A stretch of DNA of 60,437 nt from an uncultured Sterolibacterium sp. (GTDB lineage Bacteria; Pseudomonadota; Gammaproteobacteria; Burkholderiales; Rhodocyclaceae), in NCBI GenBank assembly GCA_903832735.1, contig CAILCO010000132.1, forward strand, positions 1 through 60,437, read 5' to 3'. This document shows positions 24,920-32,745 of this stretch, one piece after another (the stretch's first letter is position 1; each line of letters opens with the position of its first letter). Under the pieces are notes generated by a model. It did not search any database. It was not told the origin of the DNA and saw only the letters and a list, made by a program, of their open reading frames with translations. The translations under genes were made by a program, and so were the position numbers.

Positions 24920-25270
24920 TCACTGATTGAGTAGCGGCATATCCTGGGTGGGGCGCCGTCCCGGCAGTGACAACAGGAAGGCATGGATATCGGCCACATC
25001 CTGGTCCGGCAGGACATTCTCGGCATAAGCCGGCATGTCCTTGGGACCGGTGCGCAGGATGATCCTGAACACCGCTAGCGGCAGCTTGGTCTGCGCCAGC
25101 GGCGGTGCCGGATAGTTCATCGCGCCGCCCTGGCCGGCGCGGCCATGGCAGGCGAAGCAGCCGTCGGCCAGGTACACCCGCTTGCCGTTGGCGGCATCGG
25201 CCGACCACGCCGGATGACCGGCGGCCAGGGTCAACAAAAGCACGGCCAGGAGTCTGGAAAATCCGTTCAT
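24920..25270 (-). CDS. small periplasmic cytochrome c
   Basis: A 116-residue monohaem cytochrome c with a signal peptide ending AWSA and haem site CFACH near residue 38. A distal Met is likely in GPKDMPAYAENVL. The class I fold suggests electron transfer in the periplasm. It is 11 bases downstream of the exported ThDP enzyme gene, making it a plausible electron acceptor or donor for that enzyme or for the haem/Vgb protein further along the operon. Confidence 0.9.
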   Translation of the reverse strand: MNGFSRLLAVLLLTLAAGHPAWSADAANGKRVYLADGCFACHGRAGQGGAMNYPAPPLAQTKLPLAVFRIILRTGPKDMPAYAENVLPDQDVADIHAFLLSLPGRRPTQDMPLLNQ

Positions 25271-25281
25271 GTCTTCGTTCC

Positions 25282-27219
25282 TCAGCGTGGATCGGTGACG
25301 ACATCGACCAGCGCCGGCTCGCCGCGCTTGACCACGGCGACGGCGCGCTTCAGCGCAACGGCCAGATCCTTGGGGTCGGTGATCGGCCCCTCGGCATAGA
25401 CGCCGAAACCCCGGGCCACGGTGGCAAAGTCGATGTTCGGATTGGTCAGCGTGGTGCCGACATGGGCGTTGGCGATGCCCCGGCCATGCCGCGCCGCCAT
25501 CGCCTGCAGGTACATGTACTCCTGGTGGTAGGCGCGATTGTTGAGCATCACGTAGAGGATGGGGATGCGGTGATGCGCGGCGGTCCACAGCGTGCCGGGC
25601 ACATACATCAGGTCGCCGTCGCTCTGGATGGTGACGCTGATCCGGCCGTGCCGCTTGTTGGCCAGCGCCGCGCCGGCCGCGGCCGGCGCGTTGTATCCCT
25701 GGCCGAAGCCGCCCGAGCCGCCGTTCCAGTGATGGGGCTGGTCCATCTTCCAGAGACGCCGCGGCCAGTTGATGTTGATGCCGGTGCCGACCAGCGACCA
25801 GTCCTCGTCCTTGATCTGGGCGTAGAGTTCGGCGCACATCCTGGCGGTGGAGATCGGGCTGGCGTCCCAGCCTATCGTGGCGTCAGATTTCGCGCTCTCG
25901 CGCAGGGCCAGATGCGCCTCTCCGAGCTTCCTGCCGCGCGCATCGAGGGCGGCTTTCCGTTCCGCGCTGAGCAGGCGCCGGACCTGTTCGGTGAGCGCCG
26001 GCAGGCTCCCCTCGCCGTCGCCGGCAATGGCCAGGTCGACCTCGTTGAAGCGCTGGAAGTCCTGGGTGTTGGATTTTATATAAAGGTCGCGGCTGCCCAA
26101 GGTGATGATCTTGGTGCCGGGCTTGTACAAAGGCCGGTTGACGCGGACGATGCGATCGTTGAAGGAGTTGATCGAACCCCAGAGGTCATTGACCTCGATC
26201 GCCAGGATGACGTCGGCCTGGGCAACGACGGCCGGCCGGCGAAAGGTCTGGTTGAGCGGATGGCGCGAAGGGAAATTCATCCGCCCGCCGAGATCGACCA
26301 CCGCGCATTGCAGAGCCTCGGCGAGTTCGACCAGGCGCGCCATGCCGGAGGCCGAGCGCGCCATGCGGTCGCAGATCAGCACCGGGTTCTGCGCCGTGAC
26401 CAGCAGCTTGGCCAATTCGGCGATGGCGCCGGAGTCACCCACGGGCGGCACCACCGGCGCGTACTTCGGGATGCGCAAATGATCACGGTCGGAGATGGGA
26501 TTTTCCTGCAGTTCGGCATCCAGGGAGAGCAGCACCGGCCCCATCGGCGCGGTCATCGCCACCTTGTAGGCGCGCACCGCCGACTCGGCGAAGTGCTGCA
26601 GCGACGCCGGCTGATCGTCCCACTTGACGAAGTCGCGCACCATGCCGCCCGGATCGATTGCCGAGTGCGCCCACTCGGGGGCGGTCCCGCGCTTGTCGGC
26701 TTCGATGATGTTGCCGATCATCATGTAGATCGGCACCCGGTCGCACCAGGCGTTGTACAAGCCCATGCTGGCATGCTGCAGGCCGACCGTGCCGTGGCAG
26801 ATCACGGCCATCGGTTTGCCTTCGATCTTGGCATAGCCCTGGGCCATCGAGACGGCGATCTCCTCGTGCGGACAGGTGAGGATCTCGGGCTTGACGTTCA
26901 TCGCGTAGTTGACGACCGCCTCGTGCAAGCCGCGGAAACTCGACGCGCAATTCATCGCGAGGTAATCGATGTCCAGCGTCTTCAACACGTCCACCATGAA
27001 GTCGCCGCCGCTGCTCGTCTGATTGACCGGCTCCGCGGGCGGCGGCAAGGTCTCGACAGCCGTGTTCGGCAAGGCGACGGTCCGCGCCGCAGGTGCAGTC
27101 TGCGGCGTCTGCGCCTGCGCGACCAAGACCGGCGTCAACGCGGCGGCGCCAGTCGCGGTCACGCCCTTGAGAAAATTGCGCCGACCGGCGCCCGCCAAAT
27201 CATCAGGCTTGCTGGACAT
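25282..27219 (-). CDS. Tat-exported thiamine-diphosphate-dependent enzyme
   Basis: A 645-residue protein of the acetolactate-synthase/benzoylformate-decarboxylase-like ThDP family. A twin-arginine signal (GRRNFLKGVTATGAAALTPV, about residues 12-31) starts it. The N-terminal Pyr domain has the catalytic Glu in CPHEEIAVSMAQGYA and GTVGLQHASMGLYNAW. The C-terminal PP domain has SDGDLMYVPGT followed by NNRAY, the ThDP/Mg motif. A central domain similar to the family lies between. Family members make or break C-C bonds next to a keto group; this one's substrate is unknown. The ATG at 27217-27219 has GGAGG upstream. It is the first gene of the long minus-strand run. Confidence 0.88.
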   Translation of the reverse strand: MSSKPDDLAGAGRRNFLKGVTATGAAALTPVLVAQAQTPQTAPAARTVALPNTAVETLPPPAEPVNQTSSGGDFMVDVLKTLDIDYLAMNCASSFRGLHEAVVNYAMNVKPEILTCPHEEIAVSMAQGYAKIEGKPMAVICHGTVGLQHASMGLYNAWCDRVPIYMMIGNIIEADKRGTAPEWAHSAIDPGGMVRDFVKWDDQPASLQHFAESAVRAYKVAMTAPMGPVLLSLDAELQENPISDRDHLRIPKYAPVVPPVGDSGAIAELAKLLVTAQNPVLICDRMARSASGMARLVELAEALQCAVVDLGGRMNFPSRHPLNQTFRRPAVVAQADVILAIEVNDLWGSINSFNDRIVRVNRPLYKPGTKIITLGSRDLYIKSNTQDFQRFNEVDLAIAGDGEGSLPALTEQVRRLLSAERKAALDARGRKLGEAHLALRESAKSDATIGWDASPISTARMCAELYAQIKDEDWSLVGTGININWPRRLWKMDQPHHWNGGSGGFGQGYNAPAAAGAALANKRHGRISVTIQSDGDLMYVPGTLWTAAHHRIPILYVMLNNRAYHQEYMYLQAMAARHGRGIANAHVGTTLTNPNIDFATVARGFGVYAEGPITDPKDLAVALKRAVAVVKRGEPALVDVVTDPR

Positions 27220-27273
27220 CGTATCCTCCGTTGCTGAGTTGAGACAACGCCGCAAGCGGCCGAGCGCGGATGC

Positions 27274-27945
27274 TCAGGCCTGGGTATTGACGACGTTGCC
27301 GGTATGGCTCATGCCCTGCAGATTCTGCGACAGCGCCTGCAGGAAACCGCCGAGCGTCGACGATCCGGCCGTGGCACCCATCGAATTCAGGAGGTTCTGA
27401 TAGTCCTGCTGCAATTGCGCGGTCGCACTGGTGGAACTCGTGGAACTGGTAGAAGCAATTGGGCCCGCCGTGCTGCCGGCCGAAGACGCAGACGCCGTAA
27501 TCTGCTGGATCAGCTTCTGCAGGTTGGCTTCCAGCGCCGCGAGACCGCCGCCCTTGCCCTGGGCAACGCCCGATGCTGCCGAACTGCCGGCCGGCGCGTT
27601 GCCAATGGTGCTGCTGCCCGGTGTCTGCATCGCTGCGAACAGGTCGTGCAGGAAGGCGCCCAGCGCCTGCAGGGGATTCTGGCTGGTGCCGCTGGTGCCG
27701 CTGGTGCCGCCGGAGGCGGTAGCCGGCGCGGCCCCCGTCACCCCGGCCTGCGACAGCGCCTGAAACACCGCGCCGAGAAAACCGCCGGGGCCACCCGCAG
27801 CGCCCGCGCCCGAAACGGCGCTGGCGTCGTTGTCGCCGTCGCTGTCGCCGCCGGCTCTGCCGGTTTGCGCGGTGCCCCGAGTGCCGCTGGTCTGTGTGAC
27901 TTGAGGAAAAGTGTAGCTGTGGCTGGAAATTCCGCTGATCGACAT
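27274..27945 (-). CDS. low-complexity Gly/Ser/Ala-rich protein, harpin-like composition
   Basis: A 223-residue protein without cysteine and without a clear signal peptide, rich in Ser, Gly, Ala, Thr and Gln. Three short amphipathic segments recur: GGFLGAVFQALSQAG, NPLQALGAFLHDLFAAM and LGGFLQALSQNLQGM. Low-complexity runs separate them (TASGGTSGTSGTS, ASTSSTSSTSA). This composition resembles secreted harpin-type or flagellar/type III-associated proteins, but I do not recognise a family. It lies 54 bases upstream of the ThDP gene on the same strand and could be its leader gene, though it may be independent. Confidence 0.6.
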   Translation of the reverse strand: MSISGISSHSYTFPQVTQTSGTRGTAQTGRAGGDSDGDNDASAVSGAGAAGGPGGFLGAVFQALSQAGVTGAAPATASGGTSGTSGTSQNPLQALGAFLHDLFAAMQTPGSSTIGNAPAGSSAASGVAQGKGGGLAALEANLQKLIQQITASASSAGSTAGPIASTSSTSSTSATAQLQQDYQNLLNSMGATAGSSTLGGFLQALSQNLQGMSHTGNVVNTQA

Positions 27946-27969
27946 GTTCTTCTCCGATTCGAATTCAAG

Positions 27970-28041
27970 GGGGTTTACCGGGGTTTACCCCAGGCCGCAG
28001 CGCGCCGCACCATACCACCAAGGGCATACGATACCACGAAG
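27970..28041. repeat. tandem and direct repeats in the divergent intergenic region
   Basis: GGGGTTTACC occurs twice in tandem (27970-27979, 27980-27989), the second forming a small palindrome GGGGTTTACCCC. A second pair, ATACCAC(C/G)AAG, starts at 28012 and 28031 (19-base period). Both lie upstream of the minus-strand harpin-like gene and could bind a regulator. The rest of 27946-28280 shows nothing I can assign. Confidence 0.5.
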
Positions 28042-28280
28042 CCGCAGCGATACTGATCAGCAACAATTGCGCCACACTTCAACTATGGATTGTTGCCAGG
28101 TATTGCCGCCGCAAGTGCTTGCCCGCGCCGCAGGGGCCGGTCCCGACGGCCGTGCAGATGGGCATGAAAGGGCCGTCGAAAACGGCATGCCGTGGAAATT
28201 TTTGCCGCCCGGCCTGCCAATTTTGCCGCTCATTTTCAGCTATGCTGCGCGCACAGTCGATATCCGGACCTACCGGCAAG

Positions 28281-29672
28281 ATGATGGAATTCCCTGCGCA
28301 GGATGGCACTGAGCCGCGCGCTGAACCTCGGGACCCGGCGCTTCATCGCGCCGCCAGCGCAACCCGGCGCGCGCTTGGCGACGAACTCGGCGCGCTGGCC
28401 CACCTGATCGCGGCGGAAGCGCTCGAGGCGAACGCTGCCGGGAGCGGGACCGACGCGGCGATGAAGGTCTGCAATGTCGCCACCGGCTACTTCATGAAGG
28501 GCGAGCATAGCGTCGCCGCACGCTGGTACCGCCTGGCCCTGGCGATGGCTCCAGAACTTGCGATCGCCTGGCAGAATCTCGCGGCGATCCACGCCCTCGC
28601 GGGACAGGACGAGGCAGCTGCCGACTGCCGCGAGCGCGCCTACCGGATCCAGAGGGTGTTCATCGAGGGCGACGGCAACGCCACTGCAAAGTTGCGCCGG
28701 GTGCTGATCCTCTGCGTAGCCAGCACTTCCGGCAACGTCCCGGTGGAGATCCTCTTCCCTACCGATAGCTGCTGCCGCATCAAATACGCCATCGACTATG
28801 CGGCGATCGAGGAGGACGAAAAGCTGCCGCCCTACGATCTGGTCTTCAACGCGATCGGTGATCCCGACGTCGCCGCCCCTCTGGCCGGACGGCTGCAGCG
28901 CTTCGTGGCGCACTGCGGGCGTCCCCTGCTCAACCGGCCCGAGGCGGTGGCGCGGAGCGGACGTCAGCGCATGGCCGAACTGTTCGGCGATATCGACGAT
29001 GTCTGCCTGCCGCCCTGCCTGCGCATAACCTGTCCGCCCGCGACTGGTGCTGCCGACGCTGCGCTGGGCAGTTGGCTGGGCAGTTTGCTCGCTGAGGCCG
29101 GCATGGTCTTTCCGCTGTTGGCCCGTCCAGCGGCCAGCCACGGCGGCGTCGATCTGACGCGCTGCGAGAATCTCGTGGCGCTCACCGAGCGCCTCGGTGC
29201 CTGTCACGGCAGCCACTATCTGTCGGCGTTTCACGACAGCCGCTGCCCCGACGGCTACTACCGGAAGTACCGGATCATCTTCGTCGACCGCGCGCCGTTT
29301 CCCTATCATCTCGCGATCTCGACGCACTGGATGGTGCATTATTTTTCCGCCGACATGGCGGAGAGTCCCGAGCGGATCGCCGAGGAACGCCGCTTCCTGG
29401 AAGATCCGGGCGCCGTACTCGGCGACCGGGCGATGGCCGCGATCGCCGCGATCGGGCGCCGGCTCGATCTCGACTACGGCGGCATGGACTTCACGCTCCT
29501 GCCCGACGGCCGGGTGCTGATCTTCGAAGCCAATGCCACCATGCTGGTGCACCGCGAGCGCAGCAACGGCCCGCTGGCTCACAAGAACCCCCATGTCCAG
29601 CGCATCGTCGATGCCTTTCTGCGGCTGCAGGGCGATCTTGTCGATACGAATATAATGCCGGCTCCCCGGTAA
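28281..29672 (+). CDS. TPR and ATP-grasp domain protein
   Basis: About 463 residues from the ATG at 28281 (MMEFPAQDG); the frame is open further upstream and no strong ribosome site decides the start. Residues about 60-130 hold a tetratricopeptide-like region (AARWYRLALAMAPELAIAWQNLAAIHALAG). The second half is an ATP-grasp ligase-type fold ending in DLDYGGMDFTLLPDGRVLIFEANATMLVH, where Asp/Glu/Asn would hold Mg-ATP. YYRKYRIIFVDRAPFPYHLAISTHWMVHY precedes it. ATP-grasp enzymes form amide or thioester bonds through acyl phosphates. No substrate or partner can be named; no precursor-peptide gene is next to it. Confidence 0.72.
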   Translation: MMEFPAQDGTEPRAEPRDPALHRAASATRRALGDELGALAHLIAAEALEANAAGSGTDAAMKVCNVATGYFMKGEHSVAARWYRLALAMAPELAIAWQNLAAIHALAGQDEAAADCRERAYRIQRVFIEGDGNATAKLRRVLILCVASTSGNVPVEILFPTDSCCRIKYAIDYAAIEEDEKLPPYDLVFNAIGDPDVAAPLAGRLQRFVAHCGRPLLNRPEAVARSGRQRMAELFGDIDDVCLPPCLRITCPPATGAADAALGSWLGSLLAEAGMVFPLLARPAASHGGVDLTRCENLVALTERLGACHGSHYLSAFHDSRCPDGYYRKYRIIFVDRAPFPYHLAISTHWMVHYFSADMAESPERIAEERRFLEDPGAVLGDRAMAAIAAIGRRLDLDYGGMDFTLLPDGRVLIFEANATMLVHRERSNGPLAHKNPHVQRIVDAFLRLQGDLVDTNIMPAPR

Positions 29673-29728
29673 CACCCTGCAATACCTGCGTCCGCCTGAC
29701 CACCTTGAGGACAGAAGTTACAAGTTAC
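29651..29728 (+). promoter_or_regulatory. candidate -10 and direct repeat upstream of the OmpR-type gene
   Basis: TATAAT at 29651-29656 is a good -10 without a clear -35. The direct repeat AAGTTACAAGTTAC at 29715-29728 lies 10 bases before the regulator's ATG. OmpR-family regulators bind direct repeats, so autoregulation is possible, but the position inside the leader would be unusual for activation. Confidence 0.35.
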
Positions 29729-29737
29729 ACTTCGCCC

Positions 29738-30457
29738 ATGAACCGAAAACCCCTGATATGGGTCGTCGATGACGATCTGGAACTGCGCAAACTCTTGGAG
29801 GAGTTCCTCGAAAAAAGCGGCTTCGAGGTGCGCGCCATCCCCGACGGGCGAGACCTGGAACGCCGACTGTTGCGCCGGCGACCCGACCTGATCGTGCTTG
29901 ACCTGATGCTGCCGGGCATCGACGGCCTGGATATCTGCCGGCGCCTGCGGGCGAGCGGCGACGATATTCCGATCATCATGCTGACCGCGAAGAGCGACCC
30001 CATCGACCGGGTCGTGGGCATGGAATTGGGCGCCGACGATTATCTCGGCAAGCCGTTCCTGCCCCGCGAACTGACGGCCAGGATCCAGGCGGTGTTGCGC
30101 CGCCGGACCTCGCTGCCGCCGGGCACGCCGATCGCGGACGGCAACATCGCGAGCTTCGGCGACTGCCGGCTCGATCTGGCGACGCGCACGCTCTCGCGCG
30201 ACAACCACAAGGTGGAAATGACCTCCGGCGAATTCGCCCTGTTGTCGACCTTCGTCAAGCATCCGCATCAGCCCCTGACCCGGGAGCGCCTGCTGGAACT
30301 GGCGCGTGGTCCGAGTTCCGAAGCCTTCGATCGCAGTGTCGATGTGCAGATTTCCCGCTTGCGCAAACTGATCGAACCGGATCAGGGAAAACCTCGGCAC
30401 ATCCAGACGGTATGGGGCTACGGCTACGTCTTCGTGCCCGACAGCAGCGCCTCGTGA
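29738..30457 (+). CDS. OmpR-family response regulator
   Basis: A 239-residue regulator. The receiver shows WVVDDDLELRKLLEEFL, the phospho-acceptor Asp in LIVLDLMLPGIDG, and LGKPFLPREL. The winged-helix output domain starts near residue 140 with SGEFALLSTFVKHPHQPLTRERLLELA and ends QTVWGYGYVF. The sequence is closest in appearance to OmpR. The ATG at 29738 gives the expected N-terminus (NRKPLIWVVDDD), although no clear ribosome site precedes it. It overlaps the sensor kinase gene by 4 bases (GTGA). Confidence 0.93.
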   Translation: MNRKPLIWVVDDDLELRKLLEEFLEKSGFEVRAIPDGRDLERRLLRRRPDLIVLDLMLPGIDGLDICRRLRASGDDIPIIMLTAKSDPIDRVVGMELGADDYLGKPFLPRELTARIQAVLRRRTSLPPGTPIADGNIASFGDCRLDLATRTLSRDNHKVEMTSGEFALLSTFVKHPHQPLTRERLLELARGPSSEAFDRSVDVQISRLRKLIEPDQGKPRHIQTVWGYGYVFVPDSSAS

Positions 30458-31764
30458 ACCGCTTCCCCGATTCGCTCTATGCGCGCCTGGCGCTGGTCCT
30501 GCTGGTGGCCCTGGGAGCGAGTTACGCGACGATGTATTTTCTCTTTCTGGCGCACTTGGAAGAAACCAGGAACATCAGCATCGCCCGCTCCATCGCCTCG
30601 AAGCTGCAACTCATCGAAGAGTTGCTGGCGAGTCGCCCGGCCCGGGAAATCCCCCCGCTGAATCAAGTCACGCTGGCCGATCATCCACCGCCGGCGCAGA
30701 ACAATGTTCCCGACGAGACGAGAATATTCCTGGCGGATCTGAGTACCAACCTGGGCGAAGCCATGGGTCGCGAGGTCATGCTGGTTCCGGTGCTGGTGCC
30801 GGATCCCGGACTGTGGATCAACCTCTCCAGCCGTGATGCCGCCGGGCAATGGCTGAAGATGCCCATGCCGCGAGCGCATTCCATCGTCAGTGCTTCCCTG
30901 GTTTCAGTCCTCCTGGTCGGCTTCGCGATATTCTTCGCCGGCGGCATGATCCTGCTCTGGCAAATCCAGCGACCGCTGAAGCGACTCGGCCGCGCGATCG
31001 AGACGGTGGGCCAGGTCCCCCGTCTGGACAAACTGCCGCTCGCCGGCGCCGGTGAGATACGCACCCTGGTCGAGCGCTATAACGGCATGGTCGATCGCCT
31101 GCATCGCTACGAAGAGGACCGCGCCACGATGCTTGCCGGCGTGGCCCACGACTTGCGCTCGCCGATCACACGATTGCGCCTGCTGATGGAACTGGTGGGC
31201 GGCTCGCGCAATGACGAAATACTCCGCAACATCGACGATATCGAGCAAATTACCGAGCAGTTCCTGGTCTATGCCCGCGGCGTCGACAATGAACCGATAG
31301 AAATACGCGACGCCGGCATCTTCGTCGAGGAAGTCATCGCGCCTTACGCGAATCACCGCGTGACCATGGCCAGTTGCCCGGAAGGAACGCTGATCGCTAT
31401 CCGCGCCAATTCGCTGCGCCGCGCGCTGATCAACCTGCTCGAGAACGCCATCGAGTACGGCCGCCCGCCGATCTCCGTCCGGGTCTCGCCGCAGCCGGGC
31501 AAGGTAATGATCGCCGTCCGCGATGCTGGAGAGGGCATCGCGCCGTCCCGGATGGCGCAGGCGATGCGCCCATTTTCCCGGCTCGACAGTTCAAGAAGCG
31601 GCAAGGGTCATTGCGGCCTGGGCCTGGTCATCGCCTTGAGGATTGCCGAGGAGCATGGCGGCGAACTGAAACTCAGAACCCTGGATGGCGGCGGTTTCAT
31701 CGCCGAGATTTGCCTGCCCGCCAGCCCGGCCGCCGAACAGGAATCGCCCGCTGAATCTCGTTGA
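30454..31764 (+). CDS. EnvZ-like sensor histidine kinase
   Basis: A 436-residue kinase from a GTG that overlaps the regulator's stop. Membrane helices at about 8-30 and 145-168 enclose a periplasmic domain of about 110 residues. HAMP follows, then HisKA with His in GVAHDLRSPITRLRLLMEL, and HATPase with LLENAIEYG, RDAGEGI and GHCGLGLVIALRIAEEHGG. It should phosphorylate the OmpR-type regulator upstream. The ATPase G2 box is SGKGHCGLGL. The signal is unknown; osmotic or envelope sensing is only an analogy with EnvZ. Confidence 0.93.
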   Translation: MNRFPDSLYARLALVLLVALGASYATMYFLFLAHLEETRNISIARSIASKLQLIEELLASRPAREIPPLNQVTLADHPPPAQNNVPDETRIFLADLSTNLGEAMGREVMLVPVLVPDPGLWINLSSRDAAGQWLKMPMPRAHSIVSASLVSVLLVGFAIFFAGGMILLWQIQRPLKRLGRAIETVGQVPRLDKLPLAGAGEIRTLVERYNGMVDRLHRYEEDRATMLAGVAHDLRSPITRLRLLMELVGGSRNDEILRNIDDIEQITEQFLVYARGVDNEPIEIRDAGIFVEEVIAPYANHRVTMASCPEGTLIAIRANSLRRALINLLENAIEYGRPPISVRVSPQPGKVMIAVRDAGEGIAPSRMAQAMRPFSRLDSSRSGKGHCGLGLVIALRIAEEHGGELKLRTLDGGGFIAEICLPASPAAEQESPAESR

Positions 31765-32578
31765 CCTACTGAGCGGCGAGCATGCCCGCAAGGCGCGCGC
31801 GCGGCGCTCGTTCCAGCTTGCCCTGCTGGCCTCGCTGCTGGTCCATGCAACCGTTCTTTTCATCGGTTTTTCTTCATCTGGCAAGAGCACTCGACCACGG
31901 CTTAGCGCCAACATCGTCGCTGCAGCCAAGCCCGTCGCGCCGGCAGCCATCGTCCCGCGACGTGCAGCCAGACCGCGCCAGCAATCGACCGCGAATCCGA
32001 GCAGGCAACGGCTATTGACTGCACCAGCCGGCACCTGGCCACAACGCTCATGGTCCGTTGCCGAGCGCTCGGAGATGGACAATTTCCTCAACGATCTGGC
32101 CCGGCCCGGGCCGCCGCCGGCCAGCGCCGAACTGGCGCAACGGGCGCGCACCATGGCCCGGCAGATTGAGCAGCAGGAAGAAGATGGCGCTGCCACGGGC
32201 CAGGCGGCCGCCGTCAAAGCCGTCGAACCGTTCAGCCTGGAGATGTATTTCGATGCCTTCGTGCGCAAGTTGAACCGCAGTGCCGCCTTCGTCAAGAATG
32301 ATCCGAGAACAAGGGGATCCCGCAAGGCCCTGGTGGAGATCTCTGTGAACAGGGATGGTTCCCTGAGAAGCTACCGGGTGCTTCGTTCCGGCGATCAGGA
32401 AGCGGAGATCGCCTATATCAAGAGCGTGGTCGACCGTGCCGCGCCGTTTTCCGCTTTTCCGCCCGACATCAGCAGCGGCCGCGAGGTGATGTCGGTGCTG
32501 ATGTGTATTTTCCCTGCGCGCAGCGGAGGCGGCAGCGGCTTCTCGCGCAGTTTCGGCGCCCAGGATTGTCGTGATTAG
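31685..32578 (+). CDS. TonB-like protein (C-terminal TonB domain)
   Basis: Up to 297 residues. A single membrane helix (LALLASLLVHATVLFIGF, about residues 45-62) is followed by a long Pro/Ala/Arg-rich periplasmic linker. The C-terminal domain KALVEISVNRDGSLRSYRVLRSGDQEAEIAYIKSVVDRAAPFSAFP is of TonB_2 type. It would transmit force to, or bind, outer-membrane partners. The only in-frame standard start is ATG 31685, which overlaps the kinase gene by 80 bases, so the true N-terminus is uncertain. No ExbB/ExbD or TonB-dependent receptor gene is adjacent. Confidence 0.75.
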   Translation: MAAVSSPRFACPPARPPNRNRPLNLVDLLSGEHARKARARRSFQLALLASLLVHATVLFIGFSSSGKSTRPRLSANIVAAAKPVAPAAIVPRRAARPRQQSTANPSRQRLLTAPAGTWPQRSWSVAERSEMDNFLNDLARPGPPPASAELAQRARTMARQIEQQEEDGAATGQAAAVKAVEPFSLEMYFDAFVRKLNRSAAFVKNDPRTRGSRKALVEISVNRDGSLRSYRVLRSGDQEAEIAYIKSVVDRAAPFSAFPPDISSGREVMSVLMCIFPARSGGGSGFSRSFGAQDCRD

Positions 32579-32745
32579 TTACCGCCGGAAGCCTGCGGGA
32601 AGTTGACAAAAACGGCAGTCGGAGTACCTTATGCATTCGTTTGCATGCCTGAGCCGGCCCGACAGCGGATAGCGCTTCGGGCCTCACTTTTATTGCCGGC
32701 CCATATCCACGTTGGCCACATTGACAACACGATCCGAGGTCTTTG

